42,806 nt of DNA from Muribaculaceae bacterium (GCA_016292745.1 JAEDFO010000014.1:1-42806), one strand, 5' to 3'. Positions 7,510-16,750 are shown, numbered from the stretch's first letter. Numbers and translations are program-made. The notes: a model not told the origin generated them from the sequence alone.

Positions 7510-8540
7510 TGAGACAGGCACTGCGATACATATTGTTATTGGTAATAACCATCACGACGTCAAAGGCGATGGCACAAGCCGACGCACAGTTCACACAATA
7601 TTGGGCTGTGCAGAACTATTATAACGCAGCCGCCACAGGAACGTCCGACTTCATCAACATACGCGGAGGCACACGCCAGCAATGGGTGGGCATCGAAGGC
7701 GCACCGAAATCATTTTTGGTAACAGCCGAAAGCCCGTTCAAGTTTCTGGGCAAGCGTTTCGGCGCCGGACTGATAATGCATCAAGAATCGATAGGCCTTT
7801 ACCGCACCCTGAACATCGACCTGCAGCTATCGTACAAAATCAAGCTGTTCAAGGGACAGCTGAGCGCCGGTGTGCAGTTCGGATATATCGACCAGACCTT
7901 CAAGGGGTCGGAAGTGCGACTGCCCGACGGATCGGGAGGAAGCGAAAGCGATGATAGCGGCAGCAGCGGGTCGGATTACGACGAAGGGGGCAGCGGATCG
8001 AGCACCGGCACCAACAGCGGAATACCCTCGAGCGATGTTCGCGGCGGCGGAATCGACTTTGCATTTGGACTTCACTACACCCACAAATACTTTTGGGCAG
8101 GCCTCTCTGCCACCCACCTGTCGCAGCCGTCGTTAGGGCTTAAAGCCGAAGGCGACGAGGAACGTCAGTACGAATCGAAACTGGGCCGGATGTATTATTT
8201 TATGGCCGGCAGCAATATTCCGATAAAAAATACGTTATTTGAATTACAACCGTCGGTGTTGGTACGCAGCGACTTCAAGGTCACTCAAGCCGACATAACC
8301 GCGCGGGTGAGATATAAGAAGATGTTCTCGGCCGGTATAGCCTACCGCACCAACGATGCCATCAGTGCCATGCTTGCCGTAGAGATAAAGAACTTCTTCG
8401 TAGGATACAGCTACGATTATGCCATATCCGATATTTCAAAAGTGAGCAACGGCAGCCACGAGATATTCGCCGGCTATAAGCTGAAGCTCAATTTAGGTGA
8501 CAAAAATAAAAACAAACATAAGAGTATCCGAATAATGTAA
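7509..8540 (+). CDS. porP: PorP/SprF family type IX secretion outer-membrane protein
   Basis: This 343-residue protein has a signal peptide (YILLLVITITTSKAMA, cleavage before QADAQ). The PorP/SprF hallmarks follow: AQFTQYWAVQNYYNAAATGTSDFINIRGGTRQQWVG, PFKFLGKRFGAGLIM, and the late YDYAISDISKVSNGSHEIFAGYKL segment. The family forms beta-barrels that anchor the PorK/N ring and adhesins to the outer membrane. Residues ~138-182 are an unusual Gly/Ser/Asp-rich stretch placed in the loop after RLPDG and before GGIDFAFGLHYTHKYFWAG. The gene overlaps porT by one base and is followed after 3 nt by gldK. Confidence 0.93.
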   Translation: MRQALRYILLLVITITTSKAMAQADAQFTQYWAVQNYYNAAATGTSDFINIRGGTRQQWVGIEGAPKSFLVTAESPFKFLGKRFGAGLIMHQESIGLYRTLNIDLQLSYKIKLFKGQLSAGVQFGYIDQTFKGSEVRLPDGSGGSESDDSGSSGSDYDEGGSGSSTGTNSGIPSSDVRGGGIDFAFGLHYTHKYFWAGLSATHLSQPSLGLKAEGDEERQYESKLGRMYYFMAGSNIPIKNTLFELQPSVLVRSDFKVTQADITARVRYKKMFSAGIAYRTNDAISAMLAVEIKNFFVGYSYDYAISDISKVSNGSHEIFAGYKLKLNLGDKNKNKHKSIRIM

Positions 8541-8543
8541 GAT

Positions 8544-9971
8544 ATGAAAAAAGCGGTTATTTACATATTCTTGGCGTTAGTGGCAGCATCATGCTCGTCG
8601 TCGCGCGGAGGAGGTTCGAATGGCGGCGAAGTAACCGGTGTGGGCGGAACAGCCTGGGCCGAACCGACGCCCTATGGTATGGTACTCGTCGACCGAGGCT
8701 CAATGAAAGTGGGTCCCGGGAAGAACGACAGCCTCAACAACATTGTTGCCGACTCGCGCGGCATGTCGGTTGACGCTTTCTGGATGGACCAGACCGAAAT
8801 CACCAACTCCAAGTATAAGCAATTCGTATTCTGGGTGCGCGACTCCATTATCCGCGAGCGCCTTGCCGACCCCGCTTATGGCGGCAACGAAGACTTCAAG
8901 ATTGAAGAGGACAAGGAAGGCAACCCGATAACTCCGTACCTGAACTGGTCGAAGCCAATTCCTTGGCGCAATCCCAACGAGGACGAGGCTCGTGCCATCG
9001 AAAGCGTGTATCGCATCAATCCTATTACCGGCACACGCGAGCTCGACCCCGAACAGTTGAATTTCCGCTACGAGATTTTCAACCACACCGAGGCTGCAAA
9101 GCGCAAATACCGCAAGGACCCGGCCCGCAGAGTATATAACACCGACATCACACCCGATGCCACTGCTCCGATGATTTCGAAGGACACTGCATACATTAAC
9201 GACGATGGTGTGATTGTACGCGAAACCATAACGCGCGAGCTCACCGGCGACTTCGATTTCCTCAACACCTACATAGTGAACGTCTATCCCGACACCACCT
9301 GTTGGGTGAACGATTTCGAGAATGCCTACAACGAACCCTACGTTCGTCTTTACTTCTCACATGCCGGCTACAACGACTACCCGGTGGTAGGCGTGAGCTG
9401 GGAGCAAGCCAATGCATTCGCAGCATGGCGCACCGAGTATCTTCGCCGCTCGCTGGGCAAGCAAGGAGTGTATGTCGAGCCATACCGTCTGCCCACCGAA
9501 GCTGAATGGGAATATGCAGCCCGCGCCGGCGCCAACGACAACATGTATCCATGGGAGGGCGACCTTCCACTGGCCGAAGAGGGATGCTTCTATGCCAACT
9601 TCAAACCGATGGAAGGCAACTACGTGAAGGACGGCAATCTGATAACCTCGAAAGTGGGCACCTACTCGCCCAACGACTTCGGCCTGTACGATATGGCCGG
9701 TAACGTGAGCGAATGGACATCGACCGCTTACACCGAAAGCATCAACAAGCTCACCAGCGACCTCAATCCAGAATACCAATATCGTGTGGCAAAGGAAGAC
9801 CCCTACAAGATGTCGCGCAAGATAGTGCGCGGCGGTTCGTGGAAAGATGTTGCAAAGGACATCCGCAGCGACCTCCGCATGTGGGAATACCAGAACGAGC
9901 AACGCAGCTACATAGGCTTCAGATGTGTGCGCTCGCAGATAGGATTTGCAAAAGGTAACGGTAAAAAATAA
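8544..9971 (+). CDS. gldK: GldK/PorK type IX secretion lipoprotein (FGE-like fold)
   Basis: This 475-residue lipoprotein has a lipobox LVAASC with Cys17. The rest is a formylglycine-generating-enzyme/SUMF-type fold. Its segments are GMVLVDRGSMKVG (~45), MDQTEITNSKYKQFV (~80), YPVVGVSWEQANAFAAWR (~280), RLPTEAEWEYAARAG (~316), FGLYDMAGNVSEWTS (~378), IVRGGSWKDVA (~428) and IGFRCVRS near the end. In type IX secretion GldK forms the periplasmic ring with GldN under the outer membrane and is not thought to be an enzyme. The length is close to P. gingivalis PorK. It starts 3 nt after porP. Confidence 0.95.
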   Translation: MKKAVIYIFLALVAASCSSSRGGGSNGGEVTGVGGTAWAEPTPYGMVLVDRGSMKVGPGKNDSLNNIVADSRGMSVDAFWMDQTEITNSKYKQFVFWVRDSIIRERLADPAYGGNEDFKIEEDKEGNPITPYLNWSKPIPWRNPNEDEARAIESVYRINPITGTRELDPEQLNFRYEIFNHTEAAKRKYRKDPARRVYNTDITPDATAPMISKDTAYINDDGVIVRETITRELTGDFDFLNTYIVNVYPDTTCWVNDFENAYNEPYVRLYFSHAGYNDYPVVGVSWEQANAFAAWRTEYLRRSLGKQGVYVEPYRLPTEAEWEYAARAGANDNMYPWEGDLPLAEEGCFYANFKPMEGNYVKDGNLITSKVGTYSPNDFGLYDMAGNVSEWTSTAYTESINKLTSDLNPEYQYRVAKEDPYKMSRKIVRGGSWKDVAKDIRSDLRMWEYQNEQRSYIGFRCVRSQIGFAKGNGKK

Positions 9972-10001
9972 CACATACGCCAAATAAAACATTTCAGGAA
10001 A

Positions 10002-11039
10002 ATGGGAAAAATCAGAAGATATAAAAATGTTGTAGAGAAATTCCTCTCAGGCGAGAAAGGACAACGTTTCTTCAACTTCGCATACAGTATTGGTGCCGCA
10101 GTTGTAATCTGGGGTGCATTGTTCAAGATTCTGCACCTTCCCGGCGGCAGCGTGCTGCTGTCGATAGGTATGGGCACCGAGGTGCTTATGTTTGTGCTCA
10201 CAGCATTCGACCGTCCTGCCCGAGAATATAAATGGGAAGAAGTGTTTCCGGTTCTCGACTCCAAGGATCCCGAGGACCGTCCTGACTTCCACGGCGGCGC
10301 CGGCGGCACAGTGATTGTGGGAGGGACAAATATATCAGGAGCCAACCTGGGCGGTGTTCAGGGCCCGGCAGTAAGCGGTGACCAAGCCCGCAGAGCAGCC
10401 GGCATACCTCAAGGAATCGAGCTCAGTGAGGCCGACACTCAATCGCTCTCGGAAAGCATTGCCAAGATGGCTGCAGCCAGCGACCAGCTCTCGCGCATGG
10501 CCGAACTCACCGACGCCACCCAGCAATATCTCACACAGATTTCAGGCATTGCCGAGCAGATGGAGAACCTGCGTGCCACCACTGAGGCTCTTAACAACGT
10601 GTCGACAGTTCTTCTCAACAGCTATCGCGCAATAACCGAAAACAGCAGCAGCATAAGCCAGAGTTCCAACGGATATGTCGAGCAGATGAACGACCTCAAC
10701 CGCAACATCGGCGGATTGAACACCATCTACGAGATACAGTTGAAGAGCATATCTTCGCAGCTCGACAGCATCGACCGTGTGAACCGCGGTCTGAAGGACA
10801 TACGCGACATGTACGAGAAATCGGCACGCGAAAGCATCAGCTACTGCGAGGAAACCGAAAAGATGGCTCACTACATGAAGCAGCTTAACAGTGTATACGA
10901 AAAAATGCTTCGCGCCATGACAGTTAACATGTATAACCCAGGAGCAATGCCGGGCATGATGCAACAAGGCGCCGACGACGTAAACACCATTATCCGTGAA
11001 GCCGAGAAGAGAAACGACCAATTCCAATCCAACTACTAA
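10002..11039 (+). CDS. gldL: GldL/PorL inner-membrane motor stator of type IX secretion
   Basis: This 345-residue protein has two N-terminal transmembrane helices (about 24-44 and 48-69) and then a long cytoplasmic, helix-rich region. Glu60 in the second helix (GMGTEVLMFVL) is at the position of the essential proton-path glutamate of GldL/PorL. The motif FKILHLPGG between the helices is a family hallmark. Five GldL subunits around a GldM dimer make the proton-driven rotary motor for type IX secretion and gliding. The Gly-rich linker GGAGGTVIVGGTNISGANLGG (~106-125) leads to a coiled-coil-like tail rich in Ser and Gln. It sits 30 nt after gldK and 15 nt before gldM. Confidence 0.95.
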   Translation: MGKIRRYKNVVEKFLSGEKGQRFFNFAYSIGAAVVIWGALFKILHLPGGSVLLSIGMGTEVLMFVLTAFDRPAREYKWEEVFPVLDSKDPEDRPDFHGGAGGTVIVGGTNISGANLGGVQGPAVSGDQARRAAGIPQGIELSEADTQSLSESIAKMAAASDQLSRMAELTDATQQYLTQISGIAEQMENLRATTEALNNVSTVLLNSYRAITENSSSISQSSNGYVEQMNDLNRNIGGLNTIYEIQLKSISSQLDSIDRVNRGLKDIRDMYEKSARESISYCEETEKMAHYMKQLNSVYEKMLRAMTVNMYNPGAMPGMMQQGADDVNTIIREAEKRNDQFQSNY

Positions 11040-11054
11040 TAACTACCGTAACTG

Positions 11055-12626
11055 ATGGCCGGTTCACAAAACATAATGCGCATGTCGCCTCGACAGAGGA
11101 TGATAAACCTTATGTATATCGTTCTGACGGCAATGCTCGCCTTGAACGTGTCGAGCGACGTCCTTAACGGGTTCAATCAAGTGGAATCCGGACTGGTGCG
11201 CACAAACCGCAACTTTTACGAGCGAAACAAGGCAATCTTCGGACAATTGGAAGCCTTCATGCAGAAAAATCCCGAAAAGGTGGGAGTATGGTTTGACAAG
11301 GCAACTGAATTGCGCGCCATTACCGATTCGCTCTTCAACGACATCGAGACTATCAAGCACGACATTGTGGCTGTAGCCGATGGCTCTGACGCCGACGTGC
11401 TTAACATAAAGAACCTCGACAACCTCGACGCTGCATCGATTGTAATGCTTTCGCCTACCACTATGCGCGGCACTGCATTGCGCAAGCAAATCGATGACTA
11501 CCGCACATACGTGACATCGCTGATGACCGACAGCGTAAAGCGTCAGAACATAGATAACGCCCTGGCCACACGCGACCGTCGCCAGAAAGGCACCCTTTCC
11601 GACAGTTCCTGGGAGGAAGGCCTGTTCGACAACATGCCGGTGGTGGCTGCTGTGGCACTACTTACCAAGATACAGAACGACGTGCGCTATGCCGAAGGTG
11701 AAGCGCTCAACACGCTTCTCACCAACGTCGATGCAGGCGATGTGCGTGTAAACGAAGTATCGGCATTCGTAATCCCATCGTCGCGCAATGTGATGCGTGG
11801 CAGCAAATACACGGCCAACATTGTCCTTGCAGCTGTCGACACCACTCAGCGACCGGTTGTATTCGTCAACGGCACCAAACTTGACAACGACCGGGGCTTG
11901 TACGAAGTGGTAACCGGCCGCACCGGCGAATTCGACTACAACGGCTACATTGAAGTGCCACGCGGCGACGGGACATCGAGTCGCCTCGACTTCAGTTCGT
12001 CGTACACTGTAATCGAACCGATGGCAACAGTGTCGGCCACGATGATGAACGTGCTGTATGCCGGTATCGACAACCCCATTTCGATAGCCGTGCCGGGAAT
12101 CCCAACCAACGCAATCTCGGCATCGATGACCAATGGCTCGCTCACACGCAAAGGCGACACCTGGGTGGCCAAGCCGACAAAGGTGGGAGCCGAGGCAGTG
12201 GTGTCGGTTACAGCCAGCATAGATGGCCGCACGCAGACAGTGGCGTCAACCACGTTCCGCGTGAGAAAACTTCCCGACCCTACTCCTTACATTGCATTTT
12301 CCGACGGAAAGGGCAACACCGACCGATATAAGGGCAGCAAGCCGTTTGCCAAGACACTTCTGTTGCAGGCACCGGGCATTGCCGCCGCTATCGACGACGA
12401 TTTGCTCAACATCAGCTTCCGCGTGATAAGCTTCGAGACAGTGTTCTTCGATTCGATGGGCAATGCCATTCCCGAAGTGTCGGACGGCGCTAACTTCTCA
12501 CAGCGCCAGAAAGACAGCTTCCGCCGCCTCTCACGAGGAAAGCGCTTCTACATATCGCGTGTGAGAGCTGTAGGCCCCGACGGCATTGAGCGTACAATAT
12601 CGCCAATGGAAGTGATTGTGAACTGA
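11055..12626 (+). CDS. gldM: GldM/PorM periplasmic motor shaft of type IX secretion
   Basis: This 523-residue protein has the short cytoplasmic start SPRQRMINLMYIVLTAMLAL, which includes the single transmembrane helix (~17-37). This is the GldM signature, followed by NVSSDVLNGFNQVESGL. The remainder is periplasmic: a helical first domain (to ~210), then three Ig-like beta domains beginning around EVSAFVIPSSRNVMRGSKYTA. GldM dimers pass through the GldL pentamer and carry torque to the GldK/N ring. The length agrees with P. gingivalis PorM (~516). The gene follows gldL by 15 nt and precedes gldN by 30 nt. Confidence 0.95.
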   Translation: MAGSQNIMRMSPRQRMINLMYIVLTAMLALNVSSDVLNGFNQVESGLVRTNRNFYERNKAIFGQLEAFMQKNPEKVGVWFDKATELRAITDSLFNDIETIKHDIVAVADGSDADVLNIKNLDNLDAASIVMLSPTTMRGTALRKQIDDYRTYVTSLMTDSVKRQNIDNALATRDRRQKGTLSDSSWEEGLFDNMPVVAAVALLTKIQNDVRYAEGEALNTLLTNVDAGDVRVNEVSAFVIPSSRNVMRGSKYTANIVLAAVDTTQRPVVFVNGTKLDNDRGLYEVVTGRTGEFDYNGYIEVPRGDGTSSRLDFSSSYTVIEPMATVSATMMNVLYAGIDNPISIAVPGIPTNAISASMTNGSLTRKGDTWVAKPTKVGAEAVVSVTASIDGRTQTVASTTFRVRKLPDPTPYIAFSDGKGNTDRYKGSKPFAKTLLLQAPGIAAAIDDDLLNISFRVISFETVFFDSMGNAIPEVSDGANFSQRQKDSFRRLSRGKRFYISRVRAVGPDGIERTISPMEVIVN

Positions 12627-12656
12627 TTTTTTTGAAAATGATTCGTTACTAAGTAT

Positions 12657-13802
12657 ATGAAAACGTTTAAATCCCTATTACTGATAGCATTAGTCGCGAT
12701 TTTCACTTTCGACGGCTTAGCACAGGACGAAAGCAAGGCCGGGGCAATCACCCGACGTCGGGCCGGCGAGACACGGCGCGAAAAACAGTCGACCGGACCT
12801 AACATCACACAACGGATGGAGTCGTTCTATGAGTATACTCCGGTTTCAGATGCCGACCTTACCTGGATGCGTGTGATTTATCGTTCGCTCGACCTGTCGA
12901 AAGAGAAAAACATGGCACTGTATTATCCCGAAGAATCGACAGAGAATCAAGAAAACCTCTTCCGCATAATCATGCGTCTGCTTGCCAACGACCAGCTTGC
13001 TGCATACGAATATCTTGACGGCCGTGAGGTGTTTACCGAGCAGTATAAGATAAAGGTTAAGGATATGCTCGACCGTTTCCATATCCTTTACACCGAAGCG
13101 AAGGGGAGCAGCGAAAAGCATCCACGATTCTCCATCGAGGAGAGCGATGTGCCAGCCAACGAGGTGTTAAGCTACTATGTGCTTGAGCGTTGGGAGTTTG
13201 ACCGCGTAAACAACCGCATGAAACAGCGTGTTGAAGCCATTTGTCCAGTACTACACCGTTCGGGCGACTTTGGCGGCGAAGCTGTGCGATATCCTATGTT
13301 CTGGGTAAAATTCGATGCCTTGCGCCCTGCCCTATCACAGCAATATATATTTACCGACGACGATAACAACCTGCCGAAATACAGCCTCGACGACTATTTC
13401 AATCTGGCAATGTATGATGGCGAAATCTATAAGACCCGCAACCTGCAGAACAAGTCGATGATGCAGCTATATCCCGACCCCGACGATATGAAACGCGCCC
13501 AGGATAGCATCGACAACCGTCTGCACACATTCGACAAACATCTGTGGGTACCTACACGCGAAGAGCTCCAGGCCGCAGCCGAAGCGCGTGAAGAAGCCGA
13601 GGCAAAGGCCAACGAGATTGAAAGCCGCGACGGCAGCGACGCATCGGATGATAAAGCCGAAGTGAAGGAATCGCGCTCAGCCCGCGGAAACAAAAGCGCC
13701 ACCAAGTCTACCAAGAAAAAGAAAACCACCAAAGTGAAACAGCCTAAGGTTAAGACCAACAACTCATCTTCGGCCGCGCGTTCGGTGCGTCGCCGCAAAT
13801 AA
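12657..13802 (+). CDS. gldN: GldN/PorN type IX secretion periplasmic ring protein
   Basis: This 381-residue protein has a signal peptide (LLLIALVAIFTFDGLA, cleavage before QDES). GldN-family segments include DADLTWMRVIYRSLDLSKEKN, LAAYEYLDGREVFTEQYKIK, MFWVKFDALRPALSQQYIF and DDYFNLAMYDGEIYKTRNL. GldN binds GldK to form the periplasmic ring. The conserved core ends about LWVPTREEL (~302). After that comes a ~75-residue low-complexity tail: Glu/Ala-rich, then Asp/Ser, then Lys-rich (KSTKKKKTTKVKQPKVK) and ending VRRRK. It is the last gene of the block and is followed by a stem-loop terminator. Confidence 0.94.
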   Translation: MKTFKSLLLIALVAIFTFDGLAQDESKAGAITRRRAGETRREKQSTGPNITQRMESFYEYTPVSDADLTWMRVIYRSLDLSKEKNMALYYPEESTENQENLFRIIMRLLANDQLAAYEYLDGREVFTEQYKIKVKDMLDRFHILYTEAKGSSEKHPRFSIEESDVPANEVLSYYVLERWEFDRVNNRMKQRVEAICPVLHRSGDFGGEAVRYPMFWVKFDALRPALSQQYIFTDDDNNLPKYSLDDYFNLAMYDGEIYKTRNLQNKSMMQLYPDPDDMKRAQDSIDNRLHTFDKHLWVPTREELQAAAEAREEAEAKANEIESRDGSDASDDKAEVKESRSARGNKSATKSTKKKKTTKVKQPKVKTNNSSSAARSVRRRK

Positions 13803-13821
13803 GATAGCCCATAAAATACAA

Positions 13822-13867
13822 CGATTCCCCGAAACATGTCGATTTCTGATGGCAGTTCGGGGAATCG
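13822..13867. terminator. Stem-loop between convergent gldN and pfkB-type kinase genes
   Basis: CGATTCCCCGAA (13822-13833) pairs perfectly with TTCGGGGAATCG (13856-13867) across a 22-nt loop. It lies between two converging genes and could end both transcripts. The T-tract after it is poor (CTTTATATA). Confidence 0.65.
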
Positions 13868-13886
13868 CTTTATATAGAAGAATAAT

Positions 13887-14756
13887 TTATGCCAATATTG
13901 CATTGATATCGTCGACGGTACGGTCGAACGGGCCGCAGTGTTCAAGTTTCAGAGTACACATTGCAGCGGCAAAACGTCCGGCCTCGGCATATCCAGCACC
14001 ACGCATGCGAGCATAAAGGTATCCGGTGGAATATGTATCGCCGCAACCGGTGGCATCAACAAGCTTTGCAGGCTTGTATGCCGGAATATCATAAAACTCA
14101 CGGTGGGCATAAATCAGCGAGCCTTCGCTTCCAAGAGTCAGCACCACTTCCTCAACGCCTAAAGCCGCCAATTCACGAGCCACATCACGAGGGTCAGTGA
14201 AATTGCTTATCGCTTCCTTCTCCTTTTCGTTGAGCTTCAGAATACTTGTAACCGCCAGCACACGGTGCATATCGGCCCACTTGGTGCTCACCACCCTTTC
14301 GCCACGCACCTCGCGCAAGTAGCCTTGCACATCAATCGATATTCGACCGCGTTGGGCAAGATGCTCAATACATTCTGGCGAAAAATCATCGCTGAGAAGT
14401 GTACCGAGGTGGAAAATGCCGGCATTGGCATTGGCGAACTCATCGATTGTAAACGGGTCGGCCTTTGCAAGCACGCGCTGGCTGCGATTGTTGGAGTTCA
14501 CTCCATATTTGTTCTCGAAATACACAGTGCTACGGCTATCGAAGTTAACGACATCGATACCGTCGGCACGCATTTTGCTAATCACATCGGCCGATTCGGT
14601 GCCGGTCTTGGTTATGAGCCCGAAACTGACATCGTGAGGCAGATTGGCAAAACCGTAAGCCATATAAAGCGCTGTTCCGCCGGCCTGATAGAATTCGTTT
14701 TCGGGAGTAATGATTTTGTCGCGGGTGATATGCCCGATGCAACAGATATCTTTCAT
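13887..14756 (-). CDS. PfkB/ribokinase-family carbohydrate kinase
   Basis: The predicted protein has 289 residues, starting MKDICCIGHITRDKII. An upstream in-frame ATG at 14789 exists but lies at the expected transcription start, so the ATG at 14756 is preferred. The N-terminal AGGTALYMAYGFANL matches the PfkB substrate-side Gly-Gly motif. The C-terminal VDATGCGDTYSTGYL is PfkB signature 2, with the catalytic Asp in GCGD and an anion hole. VVLTLGSEGSLIY precedes it. The substrate could be a sugar, nucleoside or sugar-like compound and cannot be told. The gene is monocistronic, converges on gldN, and has its own promoter. Confidence 0.88.
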   Translation of the reverse strand: MKDICCIGHITRDKIITPENEFYQAGGTALYMAYGFANLPHDVSFGLITKTGTESADVISKMRADGIDVVNFDSRSTVYFENKYGVNSNNRSQRVLAKADPFTIDEFANANAGIFHLGTLLSDDFSPECIEHLAQRGRISIDVQGYLREVRGERVVSTKWADMHRVLAVTSILKLNEKEKEAISNFTDPRDVARELAALGVEEVVLTLGSEGSLIYAHREFYDIPAYKPAKLVDATGCGDTYSTGYLYARMRGAGYAEAGRFAAAMCTLKLEHCGPFDRTVDDINAILA

Positions 14757-14786
14757 TCTAATAAATAAACTTGATGAATAACGCTG

Positions 14787-14819
14787 CAAAGTTACACATT
14801 TTCATTGTTATAGAGCAAA
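14787..14819 (-). promoter_or_regulatory. Promoter of the PfkB-type kinase gene
   Basis: On the minus strand TTTG (14816-14819), a 21-nt spacer, and TAACTTTG (14787-14794) match both Bacteroidetes boxes exactly. The ATG at 14756 is about 30 nt downstream. Confidence 0.65.
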
Positions 14820-14858
14820 TGCTCGGCAGCCGATAAGGATATATCGCAGAATAATCAC

Positions 14859-14866
14859 TAATTTTG
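14859..14866 (+). promoter_or_regulatory. -7 box of the DEAD-box helicase gene
   Basis: TAATTTTG matches TAnnTTTG and lies 21 nt before the ATG at 14888. It overlaps the earlier in-frame start codon at 14864, which argues that 14864 is not used. Confidence 0.55.
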
Positions 14867-14887
14867 CAAAAGAGAAATATTATATTG

Positions 14888-16735
14888 ATGAAGACATTTG
14901 AAGAATTAGGAGTCCGAGAGGATTTATTGAAGGCAATCGACGAAATGGGATTCGTGATGCCAATGCCAATACAGGAACTTGTGATACCGCATCTGTTGAC
15001 AAGCGACAACGATGTGGTGGCACTGGCACAAACCGGTACCGGCAAGACAGCCGCATATGGGCTGCCAGTGATTCAGCGCACCGACACTAAAATAAACCGT
15101 CCGCAGGTGCTTATCTTGGCGCCTACACGCGAACTGTGTCTGCAAATAGGCAGCGACCTTGCCGATTTCTCGAAATATGTCGAGAATTTGTCGATATTGC
15201 CAGTATACGGCGGCTCGAGCATCGAAAGCCAGATACGCAGTCTGAAGAAGGGGGTACAGATTATTGTTGCCACACCAGGCCGTCTGATCGACCTGATAAA
15301 CCGCAACACAGTGTCGCTCGACGGAGTGCATACAGTGATTCTCGATGAAGCCGACGAGATGCTCAACATGGGATTCGTTGAAAGCATAGAGGAAATACTT
15401 GCCAATGTGCCCTACGACCGTAAAATGCTTATGTTCTCGGCCACAATGCCCACCGAGATTGCAAAGATAGCGAAGAAATACATGCATAATCCTGAGGAGT
15501 ACGTGGTTGGGACCCGAAATGAGGGCGCCGAGAATGTTCGCCACGTGTACTTCATGGTGCATGCACGCGACAAATACAAGGCCTTGAAGCGAGTGGCCGA
15601 CTACAACCCTAACATCTACGGCATTATTTTCTGCCGCACCCGCCGCGAGACGCAGGAAGTGGCCGACTGGCTGATTCAGGACGGATATAATGCCGATTCG
15701 CTGCATGGCGATCTGTCGCAGGCTCAGCGCGACATGGTGATGAAGAAATTCCGCGAACGCAACCTGCAACTGCTGGTTGCCACCGATGTGGCTGCCCGTG
15801 GCCTTGATGTTACCGACCTTACTCACGTTATCAACTATGGGCTTCCCGACGACATCGCCACCTACACTCATCGAAGCGGCCGTACGGGACGTGCCGGAAA
15901 GACCGGCGTTTCGGTGTCGATAGTCCACTCGAAGGAAAAAGGAAAGATTCGCGACATAGAGAAGCGCATAGGCAAAAAGTTTGAGTACATGGAAGTGCCC
16001 AAACCCGTACAAATCATTGAAAAGCAGCTTTACAACCTTGCCGACCGCATCGAAAAGGTGGATGTTGACGATGAGGAAATCGGGAAATACTTGCCGGGGG
16101 TGTTGAAGAAACTCAGCTGGCTCGACGGTGAGGATTTATTGAAGCGAGTGCTTTCGCTCGAATTCAACCGGCTGCTCGAATACTACAAAGGTGCACCGGT
16201 GCTCGATGTGGTGACCGAACGAGGCAAGAAGGCTGAAAAGAAGGACCGCCCAGCCCGCACTGCCGAGGAAAAGGACCGCCGTGTGGCCGAAAAAGGCTAC
16301 GAGCGGGTGTATATTAACCTCGGAAAAGCCGACGGCTTCTATGCCCAAAACCTTATTGAACTGATTAACAAGAATGTCGACGGTCAGCGAGTGGACATCG
16401 GACGTATCGACCTGCTGTCGGGCTATTCACTCTTCGATGTACGCCAAGGCGACGCGCAACGTGTGGTGGGTTCAGTGAAAAACAGCGATTTCTATGGCAA
16501 ACGCGTGTATTGCGAAATCGCCAAGGCCGACAAGGACTATGCAGCCGAAAACGTAGGAAAAGGCGGCAAACGCCGTTCGCGTGGCGAGGAACTGCGCAAA
16601 CGGGTGTCGAGCGACGACTTCGCGACCAACCGACGCTCGCGCCGCGAACGCCGTGGTGGAAAAGACGGCAAAGCCGAAAAGCCTGAAAAGAAAATGCACG
16701 GCAACTACGATAAATTCATTAAGAAGGACAAATAA
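14888..16735 (+). CDS. DEAD-box RNA helicase with DbpA-type RNA-binding C-terminus
   Basis: The predicted protein has 615 residues from the ATG at 14888 (MKTFEELGV). All DEAD-box motifs are present: Q motif MPIQELVIP, motif I AQTGTGKT, Ia PTRELC, II DEAD, III SAT, V ATDVAARGLDV, and VI HRSGRTGRAG. Residues ~475-550 (YERVYINLGKADGFYAQNLI to FYGKRVYCEIAK) form a DbpA/CsdA-type RRM-like RNA-binding domain. The last ~65 residues are a basic Arg/Lys-rich tail. Such proteins unwind rRNA or mRNA during ribosome assembly and cold adaptation, in the manner of DeaD/CsdA. The next gene begins within 20 nt, so an operon with DUF3256 and dacB is likely. Confidence 0.95.
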   Translation: MKTFEELGVREDLLKAIDEMGFVMPMPIQELVIPHLLTSDNDVVALAQTGTGKTAAYGLPVIQRTDTKINRPQVLILAPTRELCLQIGSDLADFSKYVENLSILPVYGGSSIESQIRSLKKGVQIIVATPGRLIDLINRNTVSLDGVHTVILDEADEMLNMGFVESIEEILANVPYDRKMLMFSATMPTEIAKIAKKYMHNPEEYVVGTRNEGAENVRHVYFMVHARDKYKALKRVADYNPNIYGIIFCRTRRETQEVADWLIQDGYNADSLHGDLSQAQRDMVMKKFRERNLQLLVATDVAARGLDVTDLTHVINYGLPDDIATYTHRSGRTGRAGKTGVSVSIVHSKEKGKIRDIEKRIGKKFEYMEVPKPVQIIEKQLYNLADRIEKVDVDDEEIGKYLPGVLKKLSWLDGEDLLKRVLSLEFNRLLEYYKGAPVLDVVTERGKKAEKKDRPARTAEEKDRRVAEKGYERVYINLGKADGFYAQNLIELINKNVDGQRVDIGRIDLLSGYSLFDVRQGDAQRVVGSVKNSDFYGKRVYCEIAKADKDYAAENVGKGGKRRSRGEELRKRVSSDDFATNRRSRRERRGGKDGKAEKPEKKMHGNYDKFIKKDK

Positions 16736-16750
16736 TTGAGTGATATGACT

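Noticed and set aside
14924..16012. 362-codon minus-strand ORF inside the DEAD-box helicase gene
   Set aside because: It is antisense to a gene with all helicase motifs intact; the translation is typical shadow sequence.
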